Assembly: GCA_903845125.1 (NCBI GenBank) | Contig: CAIMWS010000427.1 | Location: 1-53,553, forward strand | Direction: 5' to 3' | DNA length: 53,553 bases | Source of the DNA: an uncultured Verrucomicrobiota bacterium | Lineage (GTDB): Bacteria; Verrucomicrobiota; Verrucomicrobiia; Limisphaerales; UBA1319 | In this document: one piece after another, positions 34,827 to 44,641 of the stretch | Position numbering within the stretch: the first letter of the stretch is position 1 | Layout of the letters: the number at the start of each line of letters is the position of its first letter | The notes under the pieces: model-generated | Databases searched by the model: none | What the model saw: the letters and a program-made list of their open reading frames with translations, nothing else | What the model was told of the DNA's origin: nothing | Made by a program: the position numbers and the translations under genes

Positions 34827-36653
34827 TTACCGCAATCCCAGCCGGCGTTTGAGCTGCAGGAACAGCTCGGACAGGGCGGCGCGGTCCACCTCGCGGAACC
34901 GCTCTGGCAGATAACGCTTGTCCGAGCAGGAAAGCACCGCCGCCATCTCCTGCACGGAAAGTAGATTGGGATCGAGCGGATCGATGAAGGATCCCACCGC
35001 CTGCTCGATATCGGCCAGTTGGACATCCTCGTCCCGACTGGCCAGGGCGGCCTGCTCCTTGGCGCGAACCAGGATGGAATCGACATCGCTGCCCGTCAAA
35101 GGGCGGGATCCCAGTTGATCCCGGATATAATTCAGCACGGAATCGCTGATGGTGATTTTTTTCACCGCGGCAATGGTTTTGACCAATACGAGGACTTCCT
35201 CGGCGTTCTGGGCGGGAAAGAGGGGCAGGCTCAAACCAAACCGGCCCTGGCGCTTCATGTCGATGGCGAGGAGATCCGGGCGGGAAGTCATGGCAATCCA
35301 CAGTTCACGACCGCGCAGTGAGGCATCGCCGATGTGGGCGGCGAAAGCCGCAAATACCCGACTGGAAACCCCACTATCCTCGCCGCCGCTCTCGCGGGAT
35401 CCGAAGACGGCGTCCGCCTCGTCCACCACTACGATCACGGGGCCCAGGGCGCGGATGGTCATGAGGATGCGGGATTGCTGGATTTCCGTGTCGCCAACCC
35501 ATTTGGAACGGAATTCGCCCAACTCCATGACCGGGAGTTGGCATTCGCTGGCAAAACATTCGACGAGGAAGGATTTACCCACCCCCACCCGGCCCGGGAG
35601 CAACACCCCGCGCTCGATGACGTCCCGCTTGCCGCAGCGGATCAACCAGGCAATCTCCCGGAGCTTTTTCTTGGCGGCTTCGTGGGTGGCGACGATGTCC
35701 AGGGTCAGCTCCGGCTTGGGGCTTTTGAAGCGGACCAACCCCTGGCAATATTCCTCAATCAACCGCTTCTTGGTCGTGGCGACGTGATCCGCTGTCACGC
35801 GGCTTTGGTTTTTCACCGCCTCGGCGAGGAGGTTATGGATGCGCAGCAAATTCAGGCCGGAAAGCTGGCCGGATAATTCCTCGAGGGAAAGGTCGCTCCA
35901 ATCCCGGGCTGGTTTGCCATCCACCAGGACGCGGATATTGCCCGATTGCAAAAAGCGGACCCGTTCCACGGCGTCAGGGAGATCGATCTTGATTTGCGCC
36001 ACATGCGGATTTTGCACCAGGTCGGTTTGCAGTTTGGCCGCGGATTCGGTGACCAGCAGGATGCCCAGGTCGCGCTTGCGCATTTCGATCGAGGAGGCCC
36101 ATTTGAGCAGGGTGACCAGGGCTGTGCGCTCATCCCAGGCGGCATAGGCATCGGTGGTGGAAGGGATGATTTTTTCCGGGAAATCGATGAGCAGGGTGAT
36201 GCTCTGGTTTTTGTCTTCGCCCGCCGACAGAAAAAAACGGCGCAGGACGGGAAAGAGCTTGGTGAACTCCCGCGGCGGCCCGGCGATGCGGTAGCTGGTG
36301 CCTTCCACCTGGTCAAAGAGCGCGAGCCACTCGAAAAAGCGCTTTTGCATTTCGGCCGAGCCGAAGCTCAGGCCATCCCCAATGTCGTAATAAAGCAGGA
36401 AAGAGCGGTCGGGGAAAATCCGCCGGGCCAGGAAAGTTTTCAGCGAAACGTAGGCGATCTCTTCACCCTCCTGAATGGGGAAGACATCGTAAATGTTGCC
36501 ATGGAGGATGAACATCGAATAGGTGCCGCTATTCCAGCGGCGGGCCAGTTCGATGGCCCACCCCCGCAAGGGGAGCCGGGAAGCCGCGGAGGGATTCAAA
36601 GGGGGCGTAAACTCCGCGAGGGCCGGATTGGGTGTTTTATTTGGATTGGTCAT
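34827..36653 (-). CDS. Ycf46-like AAA ATPase with degenerate N-terminal half
   Basis: A 608-residue protein with two AAA-like halves. The C-terminal half is active-looking: Walker A GRVGVGKS at 354-361, Walker B VIVVVDEADAVF at 406-417, and a Sensor-1/Arg segment ending MKRQGRFG. The N-terminal half (about 30-240) has no Walker A, only a degenerate Walker B-like LLIDFPEK at 154-161, followed by the lid and SGLNLLRIHNLL helices as in the Ycf46 family. This architecture is known from cyanobacterial and plastid Ycf46, of unclear function. It sits between a coiled-coil membrane protein and a sialidase-like lipoprotein in one operon; an assembly or remodelling motor for envelope work is a possible reading. 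Confidence 0.75.
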   Translation of the reverse strand: MTNPNKTPNPALAEFTPPLNPSAASRLPLRGWAIELARRWNSGTYSMFILHGNIYDVFPIQEGEEIAYVSLKTFLARRIFPDRSFLLYYDIGDGLSFGSAEMQKRFFEWLALFDQVEGTSYRIAGPPREFTKLFPVLRRFFLSAGEDKNQSITLLIDFPEKIIPSTTDAYAAWDERTALVTLLKWASSIEMRKRDLGILLVTESAAKLQTDLVQNPHVAQIKIDLPDAVERVRFLQSGNIRVLVDGKPARDWSDLSLEELSGQLSGLNLLRIHNLLAEAVKNQSRVTADHVATTKKRLIEEYCQGLVRFKSPKPELTLDIVATHEAAKKKLREIAWLIRCGKRDVIERGVLLPGRVGVGKSFLVECFASECQLPVMELGEFRSKWVGDTEIQQSRILMTIRALGPVIVVVDEADAVFGSRESGGEDSGVSSRVFAAFAAHIGDASLRGRELWIAMTSRPDLLAIDMKRQGRFGLSLPLFPAQNAEEVLVLVKTIAAVKKITISDSVLNYIRDQLGSRPLTGSDVDSILVRAKEQAALASRDEDVQLADIEQAVGSFIDPLDPNLLSVQEMAAVLSCSDKRYLPERFREVDRAALSELFLQLKRRLGLR

Positions 36654-36724
36654 GCCTTCAGACAGGTTGATGGTTTATTCCCACTGGATTCCTGGCGTGG
36701 CGGAAATTTCTTCGATGTCCCGGG

Positions 36725-37687
36725 TCAGCGCTGGCCGGTTGGCATGGAGGGGCGCGGCCGCTGGGAAGCCGTGGCAGGCTGCGTTATCCCCTGCGGGGTG
36801 GTGGGGACCGAGTAGCCCACACGCCGGTCAGTCAACGGCAGATCGCCCACGAGATCTTTGAACTCATCCATGCCGGTAATGAACCGGTTGGTGGCCTCCA
36901 GGTTTTCCACCGTGGCATCGATCCGGGCAGAAATGGAGCTGGTGTTATTAATGGCCAGGGAATCGGCGCGGACCAGCTTGATTTGGTTGTCGAGCCGCTT
37001 TTGCTCCGAGATCACCAAAGCCAGGTTGGCCTGGGCTTGATCGAAGCGCTGCTGGCGTTTGCGCACCACCTCCAGCAGTTCCAGGCGGGAATCCAGCAAT
37101 CGCTGGTTTGCGTCATCGAGCGTTTTACCTTGGGCTTTCAGGCGGTCGACTTCGGCGCTCAGGCGATTGAGTTCCAGTTCGGTTTCACGAACCTGCTGGG
37201 GCAGTTGCTCCCGCTTTTCCAGTTCAATAAACTGGCACAGGCTCTCCTCGATGGTCAGCAGGCGTAGATAGGTCCACATCAATTCATCGAGTTTCCGCAG
37301 CCGCGGATCGGTATCCATCTCGTCCGGGAGAGGGGACTTTTCGCGGGTGGTTTTTTCGATTTCCCGGCAGACCATCGCCAAGGCCAGATAGCGTTCCCGT
37401 TTTTCGACGGGCAAGCGGGCGAGGAGGGTTTGCCGCTGGCGGTTGAAAGTGTCCACTTGGGCCTGAATCTCCGCCTGGCGTCGGGCCTCGGCCCGGTGGT
37501 CCACCCAACGTTTGAAAAAGGCCATGTCTGGCAGGTAGATCCACCCGAGGGCGTAGGCGGCGGCGCCAACCAACAGCCCTATGGGATGGGTGCTGATAAA
37601 TCCAGCGCCCAGGGTCAGGATTCCCAACCAAGCGTGATGGGGGCTGCGCGCGAATTCTTTCGTGTAACTGGGTGCCGGATCTGACAT
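36725..37687 (-). CDS. Membrane-anchored coiled-coil protein
   Basis: A 320-residue protein. Residues about 20-52 hold a membrane hairpin of two spans (AWLGILTLGAGF and IGLLVGAAAYALGWIYL), after which the chain is long, charged and helical with heptad leucines, strongest at about 165-240 (LNRLSAEVDRLKAQ, and LLDSRLELLEVV). The last 25 residues are Pro- and Ser-rich. Nothing enzymatic is visible. The position 71 bases before the AAA ATPase gene, same strand, suggests it anchors or recruits that ATPase. The ATG at 37687 is used; a TTG-initiated extension to 37753 is possible. Confidence 0.6.
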   Translation of the reverse strand: MSDPAPSYTKEFARSPHHAWLGILTLGAGFISTHPIGLLVGAAAYALGWIYLPDMAFFKRWVDHRAEARRQAEIQAQVDTFNRQRQTLLARLPVEKRERYLALAMVCREIEKTTREKSPLPDEMDTDPRLRKLDELMWTYLRLLTIEESLCQFIELEKREQLPQQVRETELELNRLSAEVDRLKAQGKTLDDANQRLLDSRLELLEVVRKRQQRFDQAQANLALVISEQKRLDNQIKLVRADSLAINNTSSISARIDATVENLEATNRFITGMDEFKDLVGDLPLTDRRVGYSVPTTPQGITQPATASQRPRPSMPTGQR

Positions 37688-37754
37688 GGCCTGACTTTCA
37701 AGTGCAAAATCGACTTCGCCTTTCAAGATGAACCAGTTAGTATGGTTTTGCAAT

Positions 37755-37766
37755 CCCTTTAAAGGG
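37755..37766. promoter_or_regulatory. 12-bp perfect palindrome in divergent promoter
   Basis: CCCTTTAAAGGG is perfectly symmetric and sits 68 bases from the coiled-coil protein start and 88 bases from the lipoprotein start, between divergent transcription units. An operator for either is plausible, but no regulator is known to match. Confidence 0.3.
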
Positions 37767-37854
37767 TGCCGGGACGGTCCGAAGCGGCTCTTTCCGGGGT
37801 GGTTTTTGGGTCGGCGGAGAGGGTGGGGAACCGGGGTTGCATCGGCAAGGAACC

Positions 37855-38379
37855 ATGGTTTCAGCGAATCCAGTGAAGTTGCTATTAATCAGCCTATGCC
37901 TGGCCAGTCTGGGATTGTCGCCCGGGTGTAACAGCCTGCGTCAATCCAGTCGGGCTGCGGAAAAAACGTGCCTGGTCCGGTATGTGCCGGAAATGGAACC
38001 GATTCCCGAGGTGGATGGGTGTGATCCGCCGCCGCTGGGTGCTGACCGGCGGGACACCCAGCGAATCCTGCAGGCATGGCGGCGGGAACTCCCGGTTCTT
38101 GAAAAAACCCTCACCCCGGAGAAAGTCAAAGAACTCTCCCGCTGGGCAAAGATCCAAATGGGAAATTACGGATTGATTCCACCGCTGAGTGAACTCCAAT
38201 TGAGGCTGGTAGGAAGGAACCGGGACACCCGGAATTGGGTATGGGAGGGAACCCTGGACACGCTGCCCAGCCACCATCCCTTGGTGACGCGTTGGTTGAA
38301 AATCTTTCTCCTGACTGATGAGCGGAAATCGCAGATCAGCCTGATGGTGGTAACCATCCGTGGGCAGCGGTTGGAATGA
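37855..38379 (+). CDS. Lipoprotein of unknown function
   Basis: A 174-residue putative lipoprotein, unrecognised. The N-terminal segment VKLLLISLCLASLGLSPGC ends in a lipobox-like SPGC, with charged or polar residues following. The mature part has clusters of Arg/Glu helices (ILQAWRRELPVLEKTL, and TPEKVKELSRWAKIQMG) and a terminal beta segment. An AAGGA just before the ATG at 37855 supports that start over one 18 bases earlier. It faces away from the coiled-coil/AAA operon across a shared 167-base promoter region and is followed closely by the FabG-type gene. Confidence 0.5.
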   Translation: MVSANPVKLLLISLCLASLGLSPGCNSLRQSSRAAEKTCLVRYVPEMEPIPEVDGCDPPPLGADRRDTQRILQAWRRELPVLEKTLTPEKVKELSRWAKIQMGNYGLIPPLSELQLRLVGRNRDTRNWVWEGTLDTLPSHHPLVTRWLKIFLLTDERKSQISLMVVTIRGQRLE

Positions 38380-38418
38380 GGCAGGCAAGCTCCATTGAGA
38401 ACAGAATTGAACACGGAA

Positions 38419-39153
38419 ATGAAAAGGGAACTGTCGGAACGGGTGGCCTTGATCACAGGCGCCAGCCGGGGCATCGGCCGGGCCGCAGCGGTCGCTTTGG
38501 CCGCAGCCGGGGTGAAGGTGATCATTAACTTTCGCACCCGTGAGGCCGAAGCGCAAAAGACGCTGGCTGAGGTGCAAGAGTCTGGCGGCCAGGGAATGGT
38601 TCTTGGCGCGGATGTGGGAATTGCTTCGGAAGTGGCGGATTTGATTGCCACTGCGGAATCAGCGCTGGGGCCGATCGGCATACTGGTCAACAATGCCGGA
38701 ATCAGCCGTCCACAGCCTCTGGAGGAGATCTCGGAAAGGGATTGGGACGAGGTGCTGGCGACGAACCTCAAGTCGATGTTCCTGGTCACGCAGGCGGTGC
38801 TGCCTGGGATGCGCCGCCGCCGCTGGGGGCGCATCATCAACCTGTCCTCGGTGGCGGCGCAATTGGGAGGAGTCATTGGCCCCCATTACGCCGCGTCCAA
38901 AGCGGGAGTCTTGGGATTAACCCACTCCTACGCGGCGTTGCTGGCGGGGGAGGGGATCACCGTCAACGCCATTGCCCCGGCGTTGATCGAAACGGAGATG
39001 GTCACCAGCAATCCCAAAGCGCGGCCCAATTTAATCCCTGTGGGGCGGTTTGGCACGGTGGAAGAAGTGGCGGACATCATTATGATGCTCGTTGGGAACG
39101 GCTACCTCACGGGCCAGACCATCAGTGTCAATGGCGGTTGGCATATGACTTGA
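38419..39153 (+). CDS. fabG: FabG-type 3-oxoacyl-ACP reductase
   Basis: A 244-residue classical short-chain dehydrogenase, matching FabG length. The coenzyme motif is TGASRGIGRAA (about residues 12-22), then NNAGISRP, and the catalytic set Ser in NLSSVAAQ, Tyr-x-x-x-Lys in HYAASKAG, followed by GITVNAIAPALIETEM. It reduces 3-oxoacyl-ACP in fatty acid synthesis or a related ketone. FabG homologues are easily confused with other reductases, so the symbol is tentative. Start choice: ATG at 38419; an upstream TTG would add 8 residues. It ends 4 bases from the stop of the convergent atpC. Confidence 0.75.
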   Translation: MKRELSERVALITGASRGIGRAAAVALAAAGVKVIINFRTREAEAQKTLAEVQESGGQGMVLGADVGIASEVADLIATAESALGPIGILVNNAGISRPQPLEEISERDWDEVLATNLKSMFLVTQAVLPGMRRRRWGRIINLSSVAAQLGGVIGPHYAASKAGVLGLTHSYAALLAGEGITVNAIAPALIETEMVTSNPKARPNLIPVGRFGTVEEVADIIMMLVGNGYLTGQTISVNGGWHMT

Positions 39154-39157
39154 GGGC

Positions 39158-39568
39158 CTATTTCCGGTGGCGGCGCTTGACCTGCAATTGGGCGATCGAG
39201 CGCAGGAGCGCGGCGTTGACCGCGGCCAGTTCTTCTTCGGTAAGTTTCTCCTTCAAACGTGCTTCCGCCCGTTGCCGGGCTTCTTCGGCCTTGGCTTCGT
39301 CGATGTCATCGGCTTTGATGGCCATGTCGGTCATAATGGCCACCCGGTTCGCGGTGATTTCCACGAAACCTTCGCCCACCGCCAGCGCGGAATCGACACC
39401 GTTGCGGCGCACCATTATTTCGCCGGGAACCACCTGGGTCATCAGGGGGACATGCTGGGGGAAAACGCCCATTTCACCTTCAATACCGGGAAGGGTGACC
39501 ATTTCCACATCCTCAGAGAAGACGACCGCCTCCGGGGTAATAATTTCCAGTTTTAGGGTTCCGGCCAT
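39158..39568 (-). CDS. atpC: ATP synthase F1 subunit epsilon
   Basis: A 136-residue F1 epsilon subunit, the small regulatory subunit on the central stalk. The N-terminal beta barrel carries EDVEMVTLPGIEGEMGVFPQHVPLMT, and the C-terminal helices (ALAVGEGFVEIT, then KAEEARQRAEARLKEKLTEEE) are typical. It is the last gene of the atpG-atpD-atpC unit, 42 bases after atpD. Confidence 0.9.
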   Translation of the reverse strand: MAGTLKLEIITPEAVVFSEDVEMVTLPGIEGEMGVFPQHVPLMTQVVPGEIMVRRNGVDSALAVGEGFVEITANRVAIMTDMAIKADDIDEAKAEEARQRAEARLKEKLTEEELAAVNAALLRSIAQLQVKRRHRK

Positions 39569-39610
39569 GATCGGGTGGTGGTTATCTGTGCTGGCGCCGC
39601 CGGGGTGGAA

Positions 39611-41942
<2,332 letters not shown>

Positions 41943-42055
41943 GGCCTGCTAAGGGGTTGCCTGGGGTGCGGTTAGGAAAGGAACCACCCGGCCGCCGGGA
42001 CGGCCTGCACTAGGAAAAAATCGGCATGGTTCCTGTAAACTCATTCAAGGACGCT

Positions 42056-42085
42056 AAGTTACAAGCCACAAGGCGAGTCTGTCAA
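42056..42085 (-). promoter_or_regulatory. Candidate sigma-70 promoter of atpGDC
   Basis: Minus strand: a perfect TTGACA (42080-42085) followed after 18 bases by TAACTT (42056-42061, three of six consensus positions). A direct repeat of TGTAACTT overlaps both boxes. It lies just downstream of the selA-operon terminator and about 115 bases before the atpG start. The -35 match is strong, the -10 weak. Confidence 0.4.
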
Positions 42086-42090
42086 GTTAC

Positions 42091-42116
42091 AGAAAAAGGA
42101 AATTCCGGCTCGGAAT
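42091..42116 (-). terminator. Rho-independent terminator of the selA operon
   Basis: On the minus strand, ATTCCG and CGGAAT (42111-42116 and 42102-42107) form a 6-bp stem around AGC, followed by TTCCTTTTTCT (about 42091-42101). It lies 67 bases after the stop of the 183-aa gene and marks the end of the selA unit. Confidence 0.6.
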
Positions 42117-42182
42117 GGGATTTGAATCGAGGGCGGTAATGGGCCCGGCTGGTCTGGGGATTTATTCAAAGGCCGCAGGGGC

Positions 42183-42734
42183 TCAGTTGATACGGGGTGG
42201 TTTAACCTTCGGTTTGTGGAAGAGTTCCCGATCCACTGAGGAATTATATCCGCAGACGCTTTCGGCGCAGCGGGCCAGGAAAACATCCAGGTTCAAAAGG
42301 TTTTGCCTTAATAGTAGCTCCCAGGCTGACGCCCCCTCGGATTGCCGGGTGATGCAAAGGTGGATTTCCCGCCCCAAGACGCGGCCGGTTGGAGGGGTCA
42401 AGGTTGAATCCAGCGGTCGAAAATGAAAAAGGTCCGGATCGCCCGAGAAGGACAGGCGGATGACAGCAAAGGTGAGGGGGGCGGTGCTGGCTTCCGTATC
42501 CTCTGGTTCAGTCACCCCGTGCCGGAGGATTTTAAGGCTATCCAGTTGGACCGCCGGGACCGTTAATAAATGGCGTTGTTTGACATCGGACAGGATCTCA
42601 TCAACGATCATTCCCCGGTACTTATATATTTTAAGGTTTTTTAGTTCGGCCTGCAGCAATTCCCACCGATCCAGGAGATAGTCGCTCAGGTCTCCCTTGG
42701 AAAATAATGGGTAATACGGATTTCCCTCGTTCAT
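42183..42734 (-). CDS. Conserved-looking protein of unknown function coupled to selA
   Basis: A 183-residue soluble protein, unrecognised. It begins NPYYPLFSKGDLSDYLLDRWELLQ and is rich in Leu/Arg/Glu helices, with beta-like stretches FAVIRLSFSGDPDLF and HLCITRQSEGAS, and no signal peptide or membrane span. The ATG at 42732-42734 forms an ATGA overlap with the selA stop, so expression is coupled. The usual neighbour of selA is selB; this protein is far too short and lacks GTPase motifs. A possible role in selenium metabolism is inferred from position only. Confidence 0.5.
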   Translation of the reverse strand: MNEGNPYYPLFSKGDLSDYLLDRWELLQAELKNLKIYKYRGMIVDEILSDVKQRHLLTVPAVQLDSLKILRHGVTEPEDTEASTAPLTFAVIRLSFSGDPDLFHFRPLDSTLTPPTGRVLGREIHLCITRQSEGASAWELLLRQNLLNLDVFLARCAESVCGYNSSVDRELFHKPKVKPPRIN

Positions 42735-44140
42735 GGCGCTTCCAGGCAAACCGTTTTCAAAGCCGCCAAAACCAGTTCGGATTCCCCATCCAAAAGTGTC
42801 CGCATATCGAAATGAACGGCTTCCTGGTGGGTACGGGTGATGATGGGCGGATCGAACAAACGCAAGCGGCGGCTGAGTTCAGCCGGTGAGCAGGAACGGG
42901 GAGTAACTGCCAGCAACCAGGTTGGTATCGGAACCGCTGGCAGCGCCCCCCCGCCGGTGGCGCTCTCCCCTTGTATTACCGCAACCTGGCAGCTGGTATT
43001 AAGGGCATCCAGAGCCGATTTCAGATTCCCGGCCATGTTTTTCAAGATCCGCAAGGGCCTGGTCAACATGCGCAGGGTGGGATTATTTTGCAGCAAGGTT
43101 TCCGGTTCAAGGAACAAGCGCAAAGTCTGTTCCAGAGCCACATCCGTCAATTTACCGGTGCGCAGCATGCGGCTTAAAGGATGTTTTTTGAGGCGGTCGA
43201 TCAGCTCCTTTTTGCCCAGGATGATGCCAGCTTGGGGGCCACCGATTAATTTGTCGCCGCTGAAACATACCAAGTCCGCTCCGGCTTGGAGGCTTTCCTG
43301 GACCAGGGGCTCCTTGGGCAAGCCATAGGGCTGTAAATCCATCAAGGCGCCACAACCGAGGTCATCCACCACCAGGATGGGATATTTGTTTTTAAGCGCG
43401 GCCAGTTCGGCGATGGCAACCTCCTGGCTGAAGCCCACCACCCGGTAATTGCTGGGATTGACACGCAGGATCATGGCCGTGTTTTCAGTGATCGCCTGCT
43501 CGTAATCCCGTAAATGGGTTTTGTTGGTGGTTCCGACCTCCACCATTTTGGCGCCGCTTTGGTGGATGCAATCGGGCAAACGATAGGAGCCGCCGATTTC
43601 AATCAGTTGGCCGCGGGAGATGATGACTTCCCTGCCTTTCGCCAGGGTGCTCAAAAGCAGCAAAGTGGCGGCGGCATTGTTATTCACAATGGTGGCCGAT
43701 TCGGCGCCCGTCAACTTGCGCAGCAAGGCCGTGCATTGGTGGGTCCGTTTGCCTCGCAAGCCTGTCTCCAGGTCGATTTGGATGTTGCAACAGCGATTCA
43801 GCCCAGCCAGGGCATCCACTGCGCGCTGGGGCAGGACCGCCCGTCCCAGACCAGTATGCAAAATAATACCGGTGGCATTGACGACCGGGCGCAAACGGGC
43901 TTGTTCAATCAGGTTCAGTTCTCCTGCCACGCGCTCCGTCAGTTCCTTCAAGGCAGGGGCCGGGCTGCCCGAACCGCATTCGGCGCGGCAGCGGGCCAGT
44001 GCCTGGTGGATGGCATCCAACACCAAGGCTCGTGAATGGCGCGCCATCAGTTGGCGGATTGCAGGTTGCTCCAGCAACACGGACACGGACGCCAGCTTGC
44101 GGCGCGGATCTTCGTTGGGGGTCTGGATTCCATCAGCCAT
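42731..44140 (-). CDS. selA: L-seryl-tRNA(Sec) selenium transferase
   Basis: A 469-residue PLP enzyme that converts seryl-tRNA(Sec) to selenocysteinyl-tRNA(Sec) using selenophosphate. The PLP Lys is K297 in FSGDKLIGGPQAG, the family signature; other landmarks are RPVVNATGIILHTGLGRA near 84-101 and VDDLGCGAL near 258-266. Length agrees with the bacterial enzyme. The ATG at 44138-44140 gives the normal N-terminus. Its presence implies selenoprotein synthesis, but selB, selC and selD are not in the window and no selenocysteine codon was identified. Confidence 0.9.
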   Translation of the reverse strand: MADGIQTPNEDPRRKLASVSVLLEQPAIRQLMARHSRALVLDAIHQALARCRAECGSGSPAPALKELTERVAGELNLIEQARLRPVVNATGIILHTGLGRAVLPQRAVDALAGLNRCCNIQIDLETGLRGKRTHQCTALLRKLTGAESATIVNNNAAATLLLLSTLAKGREVIISRGQLIEIGGSYRLPDCIHQSGAKMVEVGTTNKTHLRDYEQAITENTAMILRVNPSNYRVVGFSQEVAIAELAALKNKYPILVVDDLGCGALMDLQPYGLPKEPLVQESLQAGADLVCFSGDKLIGGPQAGIILGKKELIDRLKKHPLSRMLRTGKLTDVALEQTLRLFLEPETLLQNNPTLRMLTRPLRILKNMAGNLKSALDALNTSCQVAVIQGESATGGGALPAVPIPTWLLAVTPRSCSPAELSRRLRLFDPPIITRTHQEAVHFDMRTLLDGESELVLAALKTVCLEAP

Positions 44141-44638
44141 AATCGGTAATCGTGAGATATGGGCCGCATTTTGTATATAAAAAACCAATTGCTGCGCGCT
44201 CTGCGTCATGGCCATCCAGCGGCGAAATAGCGGATGGCATCGCCAGGCTCAAACTGATGCGGCCAAAGGCGAGCGGTGGTATACCGGGGATGGGAACCGG
44301 AAATTACCGGCCGACCGGGCAGGCCAAGGACCAGGGGTTGCGTTTTTTATCTCATATCCACGATACCACCTACTCTGGGACCAAACCAAAACTCAACCGC
44401 TGTCCCAATCCTCTGGCACTGGGGGATTAATCCGCTCAAAGTCACCCAAGCTTCTTCCAGCACAGTCACAGGCGGCCGGCGGTATTCCTCTTCCATTCAT
44501 AAAGGTGTAAGGGGGAAGCTGGCAAAACGCAGCCCTCAATGGCTGAGCCGCAGAGCCCGGCAGGGGACAGAATGAAACTGGTTTGGCGGAGCCCGGCGTG
44601 CCGCCGCCAGGGCTGAACGGGGGGCCCCCCGGCGCCGT
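44141..44638. other. Intergenic region, no gene recognised
   Basis: 498 bases between the selA start and the end of the VWA/TPR gene, both on the minus strand. It must contain the selA promoter (perhaps near the AT-rich TTTTGTATATAAAAAACC at 44170-44186) and the end of the Bat operon, where two GC-rich hairpins occur. I looked for a tRNA(Sec) gene here and saw none. Confidence 0.45.
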
Positions 44639-44641
44639 TCA
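44614..44641 (-). other. GC-rich hairpin at the end of the Bat operon
   Basis: TGAACGG (44614-44620) is complementary to CCGTTCA (44635-44641), with GGGGGGCCCCCC nested between. It overlaps the stop codon of the VWA/TPR gene. A second bulged stem (AGCCC..GGGCT) lies next to it, around 44590-44614. There is no T-run, so it may act as a weak or Rho-assisted terminator or as an mRNA 3' end stabiliser. Confidence 0.35.

Noticed and set aside
42100..42130. GATTCAAATCC on the minus strand, resembling a tRNA T-loop
   Set aside because: The flanking arms do not pair, and no D-arm, anticodon arm or acceptor stem could be drawn; the region is the selA-operon terminator.
44141..44638. Possible tRNA(Sec) gene next to selA
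   Set aside because: No long acceptor/T-arm stack, UCA anticodon arm or 3' CCA could be found in this interval.
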